A stretch of DNA of 64,000 bases from NCBI RefSeq assembly GCF_000744825.1, contig NZ_JQMR01000001.1, positions 1,054,001 through 1,118,000 of the forward strand, read 5' to 3'. The notes beneath the pieces are model-generated. The model saw only the letters and a program-made list of their open reading frames with translations. It was not told where the DNA came from and made no database searches. Position numbers and translations under genes: made by a program. Shown one piece after another: positions 16,535-25,089 of the stretch. This DNA is from Carnobacterium mobile DSM 4848 (GTDB lineage Bacteria; Bacillota; Bacilli; Lactobacillales; Carnobacteriaceae). Position 1 is the stretch's first letter, and each line of letters starts with the position of its first letter.

Positions 16535-17503
16535 ATGTCTAAAGATTACCGTGTATTGCTTTATTACCAATACGTTCCTATTGAAGACCCTGAGCAATTT
16601 ACAACAGAGCATCTTGCTTTTTGTAAAGAGATTGGTTTAAAAGGAAGAATCTTAGTAGCTGCAGAAGGTATCAATGGCACAGTTTCTGGGACGTTTGAAC
16701 AAACTCAGCGTTATATGGACGAGATGCATGCCGATGCTCGTTTTGCTGATATGGTCTTTAAAATCGATGAAGAAAGCACAGAAGCTTTTAAAAAGATGCA
16801 CGTCCGTTATCGTCAGGAATTAGTTGCCTTAAACCTGGAAGATGACATCGATCCAAATGAGATTACAGGTACTTATTTAGATCCAAAAGAATTTCGCGAA
16901 GCTATTTTAGATGAAAATACAATTGTTATTGATGCTCGTAATGACTATGAATATGATTTAGGACATTTTAGAGGAGCTGTGCGACCAGAAATCCGTACGT
17001 TCCGTGAACTTCCACAATGGATCCGCGAAAATAAAGAACAGTTTATGGATAAACGAGTCGTTACTTATTGTACTGGCGGAATCCGTTGCGAAAAATTTTC
17101 AGGCTGGCTCCTTAAAGAAGGATTTAAAGACGTAGGTCAATTACATGGCGGAATTGCTACGTATGGTAAAGATCCGGAAGTACAAGGCGAACTATGGGAT
17201 GGAAAAATGTACGTTTTCGACAGTCGTATTAGTGTTCCTGTTAACCAAAAAGAACATGTAATAGTTGGACGCGACTGGTTCGACGGTTTACCTTGTGAAC
17301 GGTACGTTAACTGTGCAAATCCTAGTTGTAACCGTCAAATTCTATCTTCAGAAGAAAATGAACACAAATATTTACGTGGCTGCTGTCATGAGTGTCGTGT
17401 TGCACCTGAGAACTTGTATGTTAAGCACCATCATTTGAGTCAAGAAGAAGTAAGCGAGCGCTTAGCGGCTATTGGAGAAAAAATGCCAACAGCTAATCTA
17501 TAA
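16535..17503 (+). CDS. trhO: tRNA uridine(34) hydroxylase, rhodanese family (TrhO/YceA)
   Basis: This 322-residue enzyme takes part in O2-dependent hydroxylation of U34 in tRNA, the first step to 5-methoxyuridine-type modifications in Gram-positives. It has an N-terminal acylphosphatase-like domain (about 1-95), a rhodanese domain with the active-site loop [10 protein letters not shown] (Cys near 179), and a Cys-rich C-terminus (CANPSCNRQ and CCHEC). The length is typical. ATG 16535 follows AGGAGG. It is monocistronic, sharing a bidirectional terminator with the convergent ABC operon. Confidence 0.92.
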   Translation: MSKDYRVLLYYQYVPIEDPEQFTTEHLAFCKEIGLKGRILVAAEGINGTVSGTFEQTQRYMDEMHADARFADMVFKIDEESTEAFKKMHVRYRQELVALNLEDDIDPNEITGTYLDPKEFREAILDENTIVIDARNDYEYDLGHFRGAVRPEIRTFRELPQWIRENKEQFMDKRVVTYCTGGIRCEKFSGWLLKEGFKDVGQLHGGIATYGKDPEVQGELWDGKMYVFDSRISVPVNQKEHVIVGRDWFDGLPCERYVNCANPSCNRQILSSEENEHKYLRGCCHECRVAPENLYVKHHHLSQEEVSERLAAIGEKMPTANL

Positions 17504-17504
17504 A

Positions 17505-17541
17505 CAAAAAAAAGCTGAGAACTCAGCTTTTTTTTTGTTGT
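17505..17541. terminator. Bidirectional terminator between trhO and the ABC operon
   Basis: AGCTGAG / CTCAGCT lies with A's on the left and T's on the right, so it serves both converging transcripts. Confidence 0.85.
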
Positions 17542-17550
17542 TTTTTTTAA

Positions 17551-18354
17551 TTATCCTAAAATCAAGGCATCATCACTTACACGGTCTCCACTGTTTTTAT
17601 GGAACAACTCCAGCAAATCGGGAACTGTCATATTTTGTTTTTCCTTACCAGAAACATCTACTGCTACTTGACCATTATACAGCATGATCAACCGGTTGCC
17701 GTATTCAATCGCGTTCTCCATGTTATGGGTGATCATCATGGTAGTTAACTGTTCCTCTTTTACAACTTTATCCGTTAATTCAAGTACCATTTTACTTGTT
17801 TTTGGATCCAAGGCAGCTGTATGTTCGTCTAACAATAATAGTTTTGGTGTTTGTAATGTGGCCATCAGTAAAGTTAACGCCTGCCTTTGCCCTCCGGATA
17901 AAAGGCCTACTTCCATTTTCAAACGAGTTTCTAATCCCAAATCCAATTGCTTTAATCGTTCGCAAAATTCTATGCGCTGCTTTTCTTTAACTCCAAGTGA
18001 CAGTCCGCGTTTTTTTCCACGATTATAGGCAACTGCTAAGTTCTCTTCAATACTTAACCTTGTAGCTGTTCCCATTTTAGGGTCTTGAAAGACACGCCCA
18101 ATATTTTTAGCTCGTTCTGCTGTTTTTTGATGCGTTACATCTTCACCATCTAGAAAAATGTGTCCTGATTCAACAAAAAAGCTTCCAGCAATACTGTTTA
18201 AGAGTGTTGATTTCCCAGCACCATTTCCTCCAATAATCGTAACAAATTCGCCTTCTTCAATAGTTAGATTCAGGCCTTTTAATACATGGTTTTCATTAAT
18301 TGTTCCCATTTCAAAACTTTTATGGATATTTTTAATTTGTAAAATAGCTGTCAC
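17551..18354 (-). CDS. ABC importer ATP-binding protein (COG1101 type)
   Basis: This 267-residue ATPase is the third gene of a substrate-binding/permease/ATPase set of the TrpXYZ type. Walker A GGNGAGKST lies at about 41-49, the signature LLSGGQRQ near 150 and Walker B LLLLDEHTAALD near 172-183. The GTG start at 18354 sits one base after the permease stop, with AAAGGAGTG inside the permease end, so translation is coupled. The substrate of this transporter class is poorly known; the leader upstream hints at an amino-acid-related signal. Confidence 0.88.
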   Translation of the reverse strand: MTAILQIKNIHKSFEMGTINENHVLKGLNLTIEEGEFVTIIGGNGAGKSTLLNSIAGSFFVESGHIFLDGEDVTHQKTAERAKNIGRVFQDPKMGTATRLSIEENLAVAYNRGKKRGLSLGVKEKQRIEFCERLKQLDLGLETRLKMEVGLLSGGQRQALTLLMATLQTPKLLLLDEHTAALDPKTSKMVLELTDKVVKEEQLTTMMITHNMENAIEYGNRLIMLYNGQVAVDVSGKEKQNMTVPDLLELFHKNSGDRVSDDALILG

Positions 18355-18355
18355 T

Positions 18356-19261
18356 TTAATTCACTCCTTTCTTCCATCTATTTTTGAACTGCAGCGGATC
18401 TTTTTTTCTTTTCTTTTTCAATAAGGGGGTTGAAAGCGCAATAGCTAGGATTAATGCTGAAAACAGCTTAATATCTTGAGGATCAACACCCAATTGTAAA
18501 ACTAAATCAATAATCAAGCGGTAAACTATCGACCCAATTACAATTGTTCCTAAACGTTTAACAAAAGACAAATTACGGAAAAGAACTTCTCCAATAATGA
18601 CTGAAGCTAAGCCAATCACAATCGTTCCAATTCCCATACCAATATCTGCGTAACTGTTATTTTGGGCAATCAATGCACCAGATAAGGCAATCAATCCATT
18701 ACTCAACATATAGCCGATAATTTTCATGGTATTCGTATGGATGCCATTTGCTTCACTCATCGCTTCATTATCGCCAGTCGAACGAATAGCCAACCCAATC
18801 TCAGTATTAAAAAAGAGGTATAAAATAAGAATGACTAATGCACTGGCAATTGCTCCTACAACTAAGACCGCCGTTCGGTTAGTTAATCCATAAGCTTGCA
18901 TTATCCGCATCAAAGTTTCTTTCCCAAGTAAAGTGATATTGGCTTTTCCCATAATTCTCAAATTAATAGAATACAATCCTGTCATAGTCAAAATACCAGT
19001 CAACAGCGCAGGAATTTTTAATTTAGTATGCAGCAAGCCTGATACTGTGCCTGCCAGCATTCCACCTAATAAAGCGGCTGCTGTAGACCATAAAGGAGAA
19101 ACTCCATAAGCAATCAGACTTGCACAGATTGCTGCTCCAAGCGGAAAGCTCCCTTCCGCCGTTAAATCGGCAATGTCCAATATGCGAAAAGTTAAATAAA
19201 CACCAATAGCCATGATTGACCATAATAAACCTTGTGAGATGCTGGATAATAAGATACTCAT
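18356..19261 (-). CDS. ABC importer permease (COG4120 type)
   Basis: This 301-residue membrane protein has about eight to nine hydrophobic segments and belongs to the branched-chain-amino-acid-permease-like fold (LivHM-type) used by TrpXYZ-class importers. It carries the GNRMETIGLSSTGDNEAMS-like cytoplasmic loop in the form IGLAIRSTGDNEAMSEANG (about 155-173), the probable ATPase contact. The basic tail ends KKRKKDPLQFKNRWKKG. It lies between the binding protein and the ATPase in one transcript. Confidence 0.87.
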   Translation of the reverse strand: MSILLSSISQGLLWSIMAIGVYLTFRILDIADLTAEGSFPLGAAICASLIAYGVSPLWSTAAALLGGMLAGTVSGLLHTKLKIPALLTGILTMTGLYSINLRIMGKANITLLGKETLMRIMQAYGLTNRTAVLVVGAIASALVILILYLFFNTEIGLAIRSTGDNEAMSEANGIHTNTMKIIGYMLSNGLIALSGALIAQNNSYADIGMGIGTIVIGLASVIIGEVLFRNLSFVKRLGTIVIGSIVYRLIIDLVLQLGVDPQDIKLFSALILAIALSTPLLKKKRKKDPLQFKNRWKKGVN

Positions 19262-19289
19262 AATTATGAAATTCTCCCTTTTTTATTTC

Positions 19290-20252
19290 TTATTTTGGTA
19301 CGCTAATACTTTCAGGATCTATACCTAGAGCTTTAGCCATTTCTTCGTTAATAACCAGTTCTAAGTTTTTTGAAGTTTCAATAGAAAGTTCGGCTGGATC
19401 AGCGCCTTCCTTGATGATTTTCAAAGCCAACTCTGCTGTTTGTCCGCCTAAATCAGAATAGTTGATGCCATAAGTTGCTAAAGCTCCTGCTTCTACCATC
19501 TCTGCCGAACCTGGAACAACTGGTAGTTTGTATTCTGTCGCGATTTCCCCAACAGTCGGCATAGTACTTGCTAATGTGTTATCTGTAGGAATATAAACAG
19601 CTTCAACTTCTTGCGCTAAAGTCGTCATGACTTGTTGCACATCATTTGTCGTCGTTACGGTTAAAACTTTCACTTTTACTCCTTGATCTTCAAGGGCTTT
19701 TTCAGCTAAATCAGCTTGGATTTTTGAATTTGGTTCGCTGGAATTATAGATAATTCCAATTGTCTTTGCTTCTGGAGCTATTGATAACAACAAAGCAATT
19801 TGCTCTTCAATGGGAACCATATCACTTGTACCAGTTAAATTCCCTCCCGGTTTTTCCATGCTCTCAACTAATCCTGCATCAACTGGATCTGTAACAGCTG
19901 TAAATAAAATAGGATCTTCTTTTGTACTGTTCGCTACTGCTTGAGCAGCAGGAGTTGCAATTGTCAGGATGACATCATTTTCTCCAGCTAATCGTTCGCT
20001 CATACTTTGCAGATTAGACTGATCTCCTTGCGCATTTTGGTAATCTACCGTTAAGTTTTCCCCTTCCACATATCCTTCTTCTTCCAGCTTAGCTAAAAAA
20101 CCTTTGCGTGCTAACGATAAAGAATCATGTTCCATATACTGCAATATCCCTATATTGACCTCTTCTCCTTTATCCGCTTTATCTGAATTGCCACATGCTG
20201 CTAATACCAATCCTGCAGTTAGTGCTACTAGACTTAATAATGTTTTCTTCAT
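19290..20252 (-). CDS. ABC importer substrate-binding lipoprotein (COG2984, TrpX-like)
   Basis: This 320-residue extracellular lipoprotein captures the substrate for the importer encoded downstream. The signal peptide ends with the lipobox LVLAAC, where Cys20 would be lipidated. The body is the periplasmic-binding fold of the COG2984 family (VNIGILQYMEHDSLSLARKG near residue 32). Relatives in streptococci are annotated as tryptophan transporters (TrpX), but no binding data exist to transfer here. It is the first structural gene after a long regulated leader, with a GAGGAGG ribosome site. Confidence 0.9.
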   Translation of the reverse strand: MKKTLLSLVALTAGLVLAACGNSDKADKGEEVNIGILQYMEHDSLSLARKGFLAKLEEEGYVEGENLTVDYQNAQGDQSNLQSMSERLAGENDVILTIATPAAQAVANSTKEDPILFTAVTDPVDAGLVESMEKPGGNLTGTSDMVPIEEQIALLLSIAPEAKTIGIIYNSSEPNSKIQADLAEKALEDQGVKVKVLTVTTTNDVQQVMTTLAQEVEAVYIPTDNTLASTMPTVGEIATEYKLPVVPGSAEMVEAGALATYGINYSDLGGQTAELALKIIKEGADPAELSIETSKNLELVINEEMAKALGIDPESISVPK

Positions 20253-20304
20253 TTTCTTTTCCTCCTCGTTTTTATGTTCTTATCAGACGGAGCTAAGCAA
20301 TAAA

Positions 20305-20350
20305 CTAAAAAAACACCCACTTAGATAATAAACAATCTAAGTGGGTGTTT
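20305..20350 (-). terminator. Leader terminator (segments 3 and 4 of the attenuator)
   Basis: A perfect 16-bp stem, AAACACCCACTTAGAT (minus, 20350-20335) with ATCTAAGTGGGTGTTT (20326-20311), has an 8-base loop followed by T's. It lies between the leader ORFs and the binding-protein gene, so it must be overcome for expression. Confidence 0.93.
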
Positions 20351-20387
20351 CGTTTATTTTAAATAAAAATAAAATAAGGTCATCTAT

Positions 20388-20421
20388 GCACCACTTAGAT
20401 TTAACTTTCATCTATGTGGTA
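20388..20421 (-). promoter_or_regulatory. Switch hairpin (segments 1 and 2) of the attenuator
   Basis: ACCACATAGAT, which overlaps the last codons and stop of leader ORF 2, pairs with ATCTAAGTGGT (10 of 11 positions, 9-base loop). The second arm also matches ten consecutive bases of the terminator's first arm (CCACTTAGAT). Pairing 1:2 allows the terminator to form, while pairing 2:3 forms an antiterminator. Confidence 0.75.
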
Positions 20422-20467
20422 CAATCAGCTCAATACAAAATGCCTTAGCCATCATAGATACAAACAT
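20408..20467 (-). CDS. Leader peptide 2 of the ABC importer operon (19 aa)
   Basis: The ATG at 20467 follows AGGAAACAGTA with a 7-base spacing. The frame encodes MFVSMMAKAFCIELIVPHR and stops at TGA 20408-20410. Its final codons (Val-Pro-His-Arg-stop) lie inside segment 1 of the switch hairpin, as in classical attenuators. The start region sits in a 9-bp hairpin with the ribosome site in the loop. The peptide has no tryptophan. I know of no similar leader. Confidence 0.7.
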   Translation of the reverse strand: MFVSMMAKAFCIELIVPHR

Positions 20468-20511
20468 TACTGTTTCCTGTTTGTATCCAAGTCTTCCCTG
20501 TCTACAAACAG
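20457..20511 (-). promoter_or_regulatory. Upstream switch (segments A, B, C) around leader peptide 2 start
   Basis: Segment A, CTGTTTGTA (minus, 20511-20503), overlaps the last codons of leader ORF 1. It pairs perfectly with TACAAACAG (20485-20477). That same segment B can instead pair as GATACAAAC with GTTTGTATC (20465-20457) across the start codon of leader ORF 2. The two 9-bp helices are mutually exclusive, so translation of ORF 1 could decide access to ORF 2. Confidence 0.7.
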
Positions 20512-20573
20512 TTTCTAAAATAGCTAAAGAAATAATTATTTAGTTGTAGAGAAGATACTGGTAAGCAGTTCAT
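20502..20573 (-). CDS. Leader peptide 1 of the ABC importer operon (23 aa)
   Basis: The ATG at 20573 follows GAGGA with a 7-base spacing. The peptide starts MNCLPVSS and ends NNYFFSYFRNCL. Five of six residues at positions 14-19 are aromatic or next to aromatics (Tyr, Phe, Phe, Ser, Tyr, Phe), which recalls Phe-rich leaders such as pheL. The stop TAG (20504-20502) falls in segment A of the upstream switch. A ribosome slowed on the aromatic codons would cover segment A. The role is inferred from layout only. Confidence 0.65.
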   Translation of the reverse strand: MNCLPVSSLQLNNYFFSYFRNCL

Positions 20574-20608
20574 ATTGAATTCCTCGCAATCCGTATTTGA
20601 TAATACTT

Positions 20609-20637
20609 AGTATAAAAACAAAAGAACCTATTGTCAA
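20609..20637 (-). promoter_or_regulatory. Promoter of the ABC importer leader
   Basis: On the minus strand a perfect TTGACA (20632-20637), 17 bp spacer and TATACT (20609-20614) give a start near 20602. The leader is about 350 nt long. Confidence 0.85.
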
Positions 20638-20813
20638 CAACTTTATTAAATAATTCTCATTTACTTATTAATCAGAACTCATACTGTGATTTTTCTATCA
20701 TCCTTTTTCCCGTTACTCCTTGCTTTTTTTCTCAAAAGTTAGGTTTTTTTATAACTTTTTGATATAATCAACGGAGTAACTTTCTCTAACTAAGAATATG
20801 AGGTGAATTAAAT

Positions 20814-23789
20814 TTGAAAGAACCGAAAAAAGACACTATTTCAATGTTCTTAACAAAAATCAAATCCTTTTTTGTTGCTGCAGGACAAAAACTAAAAAAG
20901 AAATGGGTCTCTTTCAAACATAATGATAAAGTAGCTAAACCCCAATCAGTCAAGGAGGAGCCACATTCTGACTTCATACCGGATAGTCAAACTCGTTCAG
21001 AAAAAGAACAAAGAACAAAGAATACGCGTAAACAAACAGATTTGGATTCTGCAACTCCTAGCAATAAATTTGTTGCTGGTTTATTAGCTCTTAAAGGATG
21101 GTTCATGATGAAAGGAAAAAATGTAAAACAAACTTTCAGCACTAAATCTTCTTCTGGGAAGCATCAAAAGCAGGAAGAAAAGGAAGTGCAGCGCTCCTCC
21201 CGTCATACTATTTTATTTGGCTTCAATGTAGGTTATACTGTCTTAAAAAATCTTTTTATAGCATTTATTGTCATTTTTTTAATTGGCACTGCTTTTGCAG
21301 GCGGAGCTGGTTTAGGTTATTTTGCCTATCTCGTTTCACAGGATGAGCCTCCTACTTATGAAGAAATGAACGCAGACATCAAAAATATAGAAACGACTTC
21401 TTCTATCTATTATGCCGGTGGAGAATTGATCAGCGATTTGAGAACAGACTTAAAAAGAACTTCTATTCCTTTAGCTGATATGTCTCCACTTGTTCAACAC
21501 GCTATTGTTGCAACAGAAGATGAATACTTCTATAAGCATAAAGGTGTTGTCCCTAAAGCTGTTGCTCGTGCTTTATTTCAAGAAGTAGTTGGATCGTCTT
21601 CTACTTCAGGCGGATCCACTCTTACACAACAGCTGATTAAACAGCAAATTTTAACAAATGAAGTTTCATTTAAACGAAAAGCAAATGAAATCTTACTCGC
21701 TTATCGTTTAGAAAATTATTTTACAAAAGATGAAATTCTAGAAGCATATTTAAATGTTTCTCCATTTGGCCGAAATAATCGTGGGGAAAATATTGCAGGT
21801 CTTCATGAAGCTGCCTTAGGAATATTTGGCGTTTCTCCTAGGGATTTAACATTGCCGCAAGCTGCTTTCATTGCTGGGTTACCACAAAACCCGATTATTT
21901 ACAGTCCATATACACAGAATGGAGAAACTAAAAAAGATTTGGCTCCAGGATTATCTCGAAAAAACGAAGTCCTTTTTAGAATGTTCCGTGAAGGATATAT
22001 CAATAAAAAAGAATATGCAGATGCTAAATCATATGATTTAACTGCTGATTTTGTTCAACAAGATAGTTCAAATCAGCCAAATAACTCTTACCTTTACAAT
22101 GCTGTTGAAAAAGAAGCTCGCAAAATCTTAATGGAAAAATTATATACAGCCGATAAATTAACGGCTTCAGACTTAGCAGCTGATAAAAGTTTGTATGATG
22201 AATATTACGAAAAAGCCGATCAACAATTACGAATGAAAGGCTATAAGATCCATTCGACTATTGATAAACCTGTCTATGAAGCTATGCAGAATGTAGTCGC
22301 TGCTAACGCAGACAGCTTAGGTTATAAAAAAGAAATTAATTGGACTAATCCAGATACTGGTGAAACGACGACGATCATTGAGCCGGTTCAAAATGGTAGT
22401 GTCTTAATGAATAATACTACTGGGGCTATCATTTCTTTTGTTGGCGGTGTGGACTTTGAGCTTTCACAAATAAACCATGCGTTAGATATGAAAGGTCGCT
22501 CGCCCGGCTCCACAATTAAACCCCTTTTAGTGTATGCACCTGCCTTGGAAAATGGAACCATTACTCCAGCGACTATCGTTCCAGAAACTAAACTAGTCGT
22601 GCCTGATGGAACAAATGGAACTCATGAAATTACCAATGATGGTGAACAAGTGCCCAATACGTGGGTTAGCGCACGGGAAGGTTTAGCAAAATCAAGTAAC
22701 TTAGTTACAACAAGAATTTATTTAGAAATGCAGAAATCATTTGTTCCTGGAGAATATTTGCCAAAAATGGGTATTGGAACAGATTCAATTTCTGAAAAAG
22801 AATATGCTAATGCGGCCTTAGCCATTGGTGGAACAGAAGGCGGCGCATCTGTGTTAGAACAAACAAATGCATTTGCTACTTTAGCTAATAAAGGAACGTA
22901 TACGGAAAATTATATGATCGAATCTATCGAAGATTCATCAGGCGCTGTTATTTATCAGCACGAAACTAAATCAAACCCGGTCTTCTCCCCTCAAACAGCT
23001 TATCTCACTATTGATATGCTGAGAGACGTTTTAGATGCAGGAACTGCTACTGAAGTTAAAGGTCAGTTGAATTTTAGTGCAGATTTAGCTGGAAAAACGG
23101 GTACTTCTGAAAATCAAAAAGATATTTGGTTTGTTGCTAGCACCCCTCAAGTAACATTAGGGTCTTGGATCGGCTATGATAATTCTGTTGAAGATAATTA
23201 TTTAGACAATTATTCAGGAGTCGGCAGTTCTGGTCGGCGTAATCGTGCTTTCTGGGCAAAACTTGCGAACGCTGTTAATAATGCTAATCCTGCTATTATG
23301 GGTGCAAATCAGTCTTTCCAACAACCAGAAGGAATCGTTTCTACTACAGTTAATAAAAAAACGGGGATGAAAGCTGGGAAAGTTACTTTAGGTAACGGTA
23401 AGGTTGCTACTGTCTCTGGAGAAACACAAACAGAAATCTTTAATAACCAATTCCTTCCTGGAACAACGACTTATAATTTTGCTATTGGAGCAAATGAAAA
23501 AGAACTGCAAGATTATTGGGGCGGAATTGCATCTGCAGAAGCTAAAGAAAAAGCCCAAAAAAAAGCTAAAGAAGAAGCTGAGAAAAAGGCTAAAGCAGAT
23601 GCTGAGAAGAAAGCCAAAGCGGAAGCTGATGCTAAGGCTAAAGCGGAGTCTGACGCTAAAGCTAAAGCCGATGCTGAGAAGAAAGCCAAAGCGGAAGCTG
23701 ACGCTAAGGATAAAGCTGAAGCTGAGAAAAAAGCCAAGGCAGAGTCTGACGCTAAAGCTAAAGCCGAAGCTGAGAAGAAAGCAGATTAA
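20814..23789 (+). CDS. Class A penicillin-binding protein with Lys/Ala repeat tail
   Basis: This 991-residue bifunctional enzyme polymerises and cross-links peptidoglycan. The long Lys-rich cytoplasmic N-terminus (about 140 residues) is unusual. One membrane helix lies at about 145-170. The GT51 transglycosylase carries ATEDEYFYKHKG near 235 and GGSTLTQQLIKQ near 268. The transpeptidase has SPGSTIKP (Ser near 565), SSN near 625 and KTGTSE near 762. The last 85 or so residues are a repetitive A-E-K-K-A-K-A-D/E tail with a 72-bp DNA period, outside the cell. The TTG start at 20814 follows GAGGTGA, with TATAAT at 20763-20768. Relatives without the tail are about 800-900 residues. Confidence 0.93.
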   Translation: MKEPKKDTISMFLTKIKSFFVAAGQKLKKKWVSFKHNDKVAKPQSVKEEPHSDFIPDSQTRSEKEQRTKNTRKQTDLDSATPSNKFVAGLLALKGWFMMKGKNVKQTFSTKSSSGKHQKQEEKEVQRSSRHTILFGFNVGYTVLKNLFIAFIVIFLIGTAFAGGAGLGYFAYLVSQDEPPTYEEMNADIKNIETTSSIYYAGGELISDLRTDLKRTSIPLADMSPLVQHAIVATEDEYFYKHKGVVPKAVARALFQEVVGSSSTSGGSTLTQQLIKQQILTNEVSFKRKANEILLAYRLENYFTKDEILEAYLNVSPFGRNNRGENIAGLHEAALGIFGVSPRDLTLPQAAFIAGLPQNPIIYSPYTQNGETKKDLAPGLSRKNEVLFRMFREGYINKKEYADAKSYDLTADFVQQDSSNQPNNSYLYNAVEKEARKILMEKLYTADKLTASDLAADKSLYDEYYEKADQQLRMKGYKIHSTIDKPVYEAMQNVVAANADSLGYKKEINWTNPDTGETTTIIEPVQNGSVLMNNTTGAIISFVGGVDFELSQINHALDMKGRSPGSTIKPLLVYAPALENGTITPATIVPETKLVVPDGTNGTHEITNDGEQVPNTWVSAREGLAKSSNLVTTRIYLEMQKSFVPGEYLPKMGIGTDSISEKEYANAALAIGGTEGGASVLEQTNAFATLANKGTYTENYMIESIEDSSGAVIYQHETKSNPVFSPQTAYLTIDMLRDVLDAGTATEVKGQLNFSADLAGKTGTSENQKDIWFVASTPQVTLGSWIGYDNSVEDNYLDNYSGVGSSGRRNRAFWAKLANAVNNANPAIMGANQSFQQPEGIVSTTVNKKTGMKAGKVTLGNGKVATVSGETQTEIFNNQFLPGTTTYNFAIGANEKELQDYWGGIASAEAKEKAQKKAKEEAEKKAKADAEKKAKAEADAKAKAESDAKAKADAEKKAKAEADAKDKAEAEKKAKAESDAKAKAEAEKKAD
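23598..23786 (+). repeat. Tandem repeat in the PBP gene (72-bp period)
   Basis: GATGCTGAGAAGAAAGCCAA recurs at 23598 and 23670, within similar Lys/Ala/Glu/Asp-coding sequence to the end of the gene. The array encodes the 24-residue periodic tail and could vary in copy number between strains. Confidence 0.85.
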
Positions 23790-23802
23790 TATTTTTAACA
23801 AC

Positions 23803-23845
23803 AAAAACACCTTTTTTGAAAAAATTCAAAAAAGGTTTTTTGTGT
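23803..23845. terminator. Bidirectional terminator between the PBP gene and ccpA
   Basis: CCTTTTTTGAA (23810-23820) pairs with TTCAAAAAAGG (23825-23835) over a 4-base loop. A/T runs flank both sides. Confidence 0.85.
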
Positions 23846-24849
23846 TATTTAGATGTTCCTCTATTAGCGATATGATGTGGTAAAATGATTGTTTTTTCAT
23901 CTACTTCTTCTTTATTCATCAGTTTTGTCAATAAACGCATTGAAACAGCTCCGATATCATATAGCGGTTGAGTAATTGTACTCAATTTAGGTCTAACCAT
24001 TTCTGTCAATTTTGAATTATTAGCTGTAATAATTTCAAATTCTTCAGGAACACGAACGTCTAGATCCAACGCTCCATTTAAAACTCCTACTGCTAGTTCA
24101 TCGTCTCCGATAAAAGCAGCTGTGGCACCTGCTTCAGCTAATTTAGAATAAACTTCCTCACCAGCTGTAAAGTTGTAATCTGTTTCGAAAATTAAGCTTT
24201 CATCAAATTCCATCCCAGCGTTCTCAAGAGCTTTTTTGTATCCTTTCATCCGATAAACACTATTGATTGGTTCTTCACTTTGTGAACCAGATACAAATGC
24301 GATCCGTTGGTGACCTTTACCAATCAATTCAGTGATTACTTCTTCTGTTGCTGCTTCATAATCAATGTTTACACTGCCAACTTGTTCATCTGGATCAACC
24401 GTTCCTGCTAATACAACTGGAATTTTAGAACGTGAAAACTCTGCACGTAATTCATCTGTGATCTTATGTCCCATATAAATTAATCCGTCTACTTGTTTTG
24501 CTAATAATGTATTGAGTACATTTACTTCTTTTTGATCATTTTGATCAGAATTCGCTAAAATAATATTGTATTTATACATAGTGGCAATATCATCAATTCC
24601 TCTTGCTAATGATGAAAAATATAAGTTGGTTACATCTGGAATAATTACCCCTACAGTTGTAGTTTTTTTACTTGCAAGTCCACGTGCTATAGCATTTGGT
24701 CGGTAATCCAACCGATCAATAACTTCTAAAACTTTTTTTCTAGTAGTTGGTTTCACATTTGGGTTTCCATTCACTACACGTGAAACGGTGGCCATTGAAA
24801 CATTTGCTTCTCTTGCTACATCATAAATCGTTATTGTTTGTTTTTCCAT
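23845..24849 (-). CDS. ccpA: Catabolite control protein A
   Basis: This 334-residue LacI/GalR regulator binds cre sites with HPr-Ser-P and controls carbon use. The helix-turn-helix [23 protein letters not shown] (residues about 5-27) is that of CcpA, followed by the hinge [25 protein letters not shown] chose ATG 24849 because AAAGGGGA precedes it and it gives [12 protein letters not shown]; an upstream in-frame ATG at 24912 has no ribosome site. It is divergent from pepQ, the usual arrangement in lactic acid bacteria, with a cre-like site between. Confidence 0.95.
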   Translation of the reverse strand: MEKQTITIYDVAREANVSMATVSRVVNGNPNVKPTTRKKVLEVIDRLDYRPNAIARGLASKKTTTVGVIIPDVTNLYFSSLARGIDDIATMYKYNIILANSDQNDQKEVNVLNTLLAKQVDGLIYMGHKITDELRAEFSRSKIPVVLAGTVDPDEQVGSVNIDYEAATEEVITELIGKGHQRIAFVSGSQSEEPINSVYRMKGYKKALENAGMEFDESLIFETDYNFTAGEEVYSKLAEAGATAAFIGDDELAVGVLNGALDLDVRVPEEFEIITANNSKLTEMVRPKLSTITQPLYDIGAVSMRLLTKLMNKEEVDEKTIILPHHIANRGTSK

Positions 24850-24926
24850 TTCCAGTATCCCCTTTAAATTTACTTTTTGATAGGTCAGTTTTATTCTTAT
24901 ACAATTTATCAAACTTTCGAAAATAA

Positions 24927-24940
24927 TGCAAGCGTTTTAA
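24927..24940. promoter_or_regulatory. cre-like site between ccpA and pepQ
   Basis: TGCAAGCGTTTTAA matches the cre consensus (TGWAANCGNTNWCA) at most positions, centred on the CG. Its place between ccpA and pepQ fits known autoregulation of this pair. Confidence 0.6.
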
Positions 24941-25089
24941 TTCTATTTTCATGAAAATTTCAATATTCATTTCATTTTTTTTGTTTTTTTAGCTATTCGT
25001 CTCTTTTTTTACATCTTTCCTTTTTTAAATGCAGGATGGAGTGATACAATTGATACTAGTCAGATAGATTAAGAAAGTAGGTTGTATGT

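Noticed and set aside
20356-20602. T-box riboswitch upstream of the TrpX-like importer
   Set aside because: Trp-family importers are often T-box controlled, but the core AGGGTGGNACCGCG is absent. The alternating pairings coincide with two short ORFs instead.
23388-23883. Long frames on both strands opposite or alongside the PBP tail
   Set aside because: They are by-products of the low-complexity Lys/Ala repeat in the true frame.
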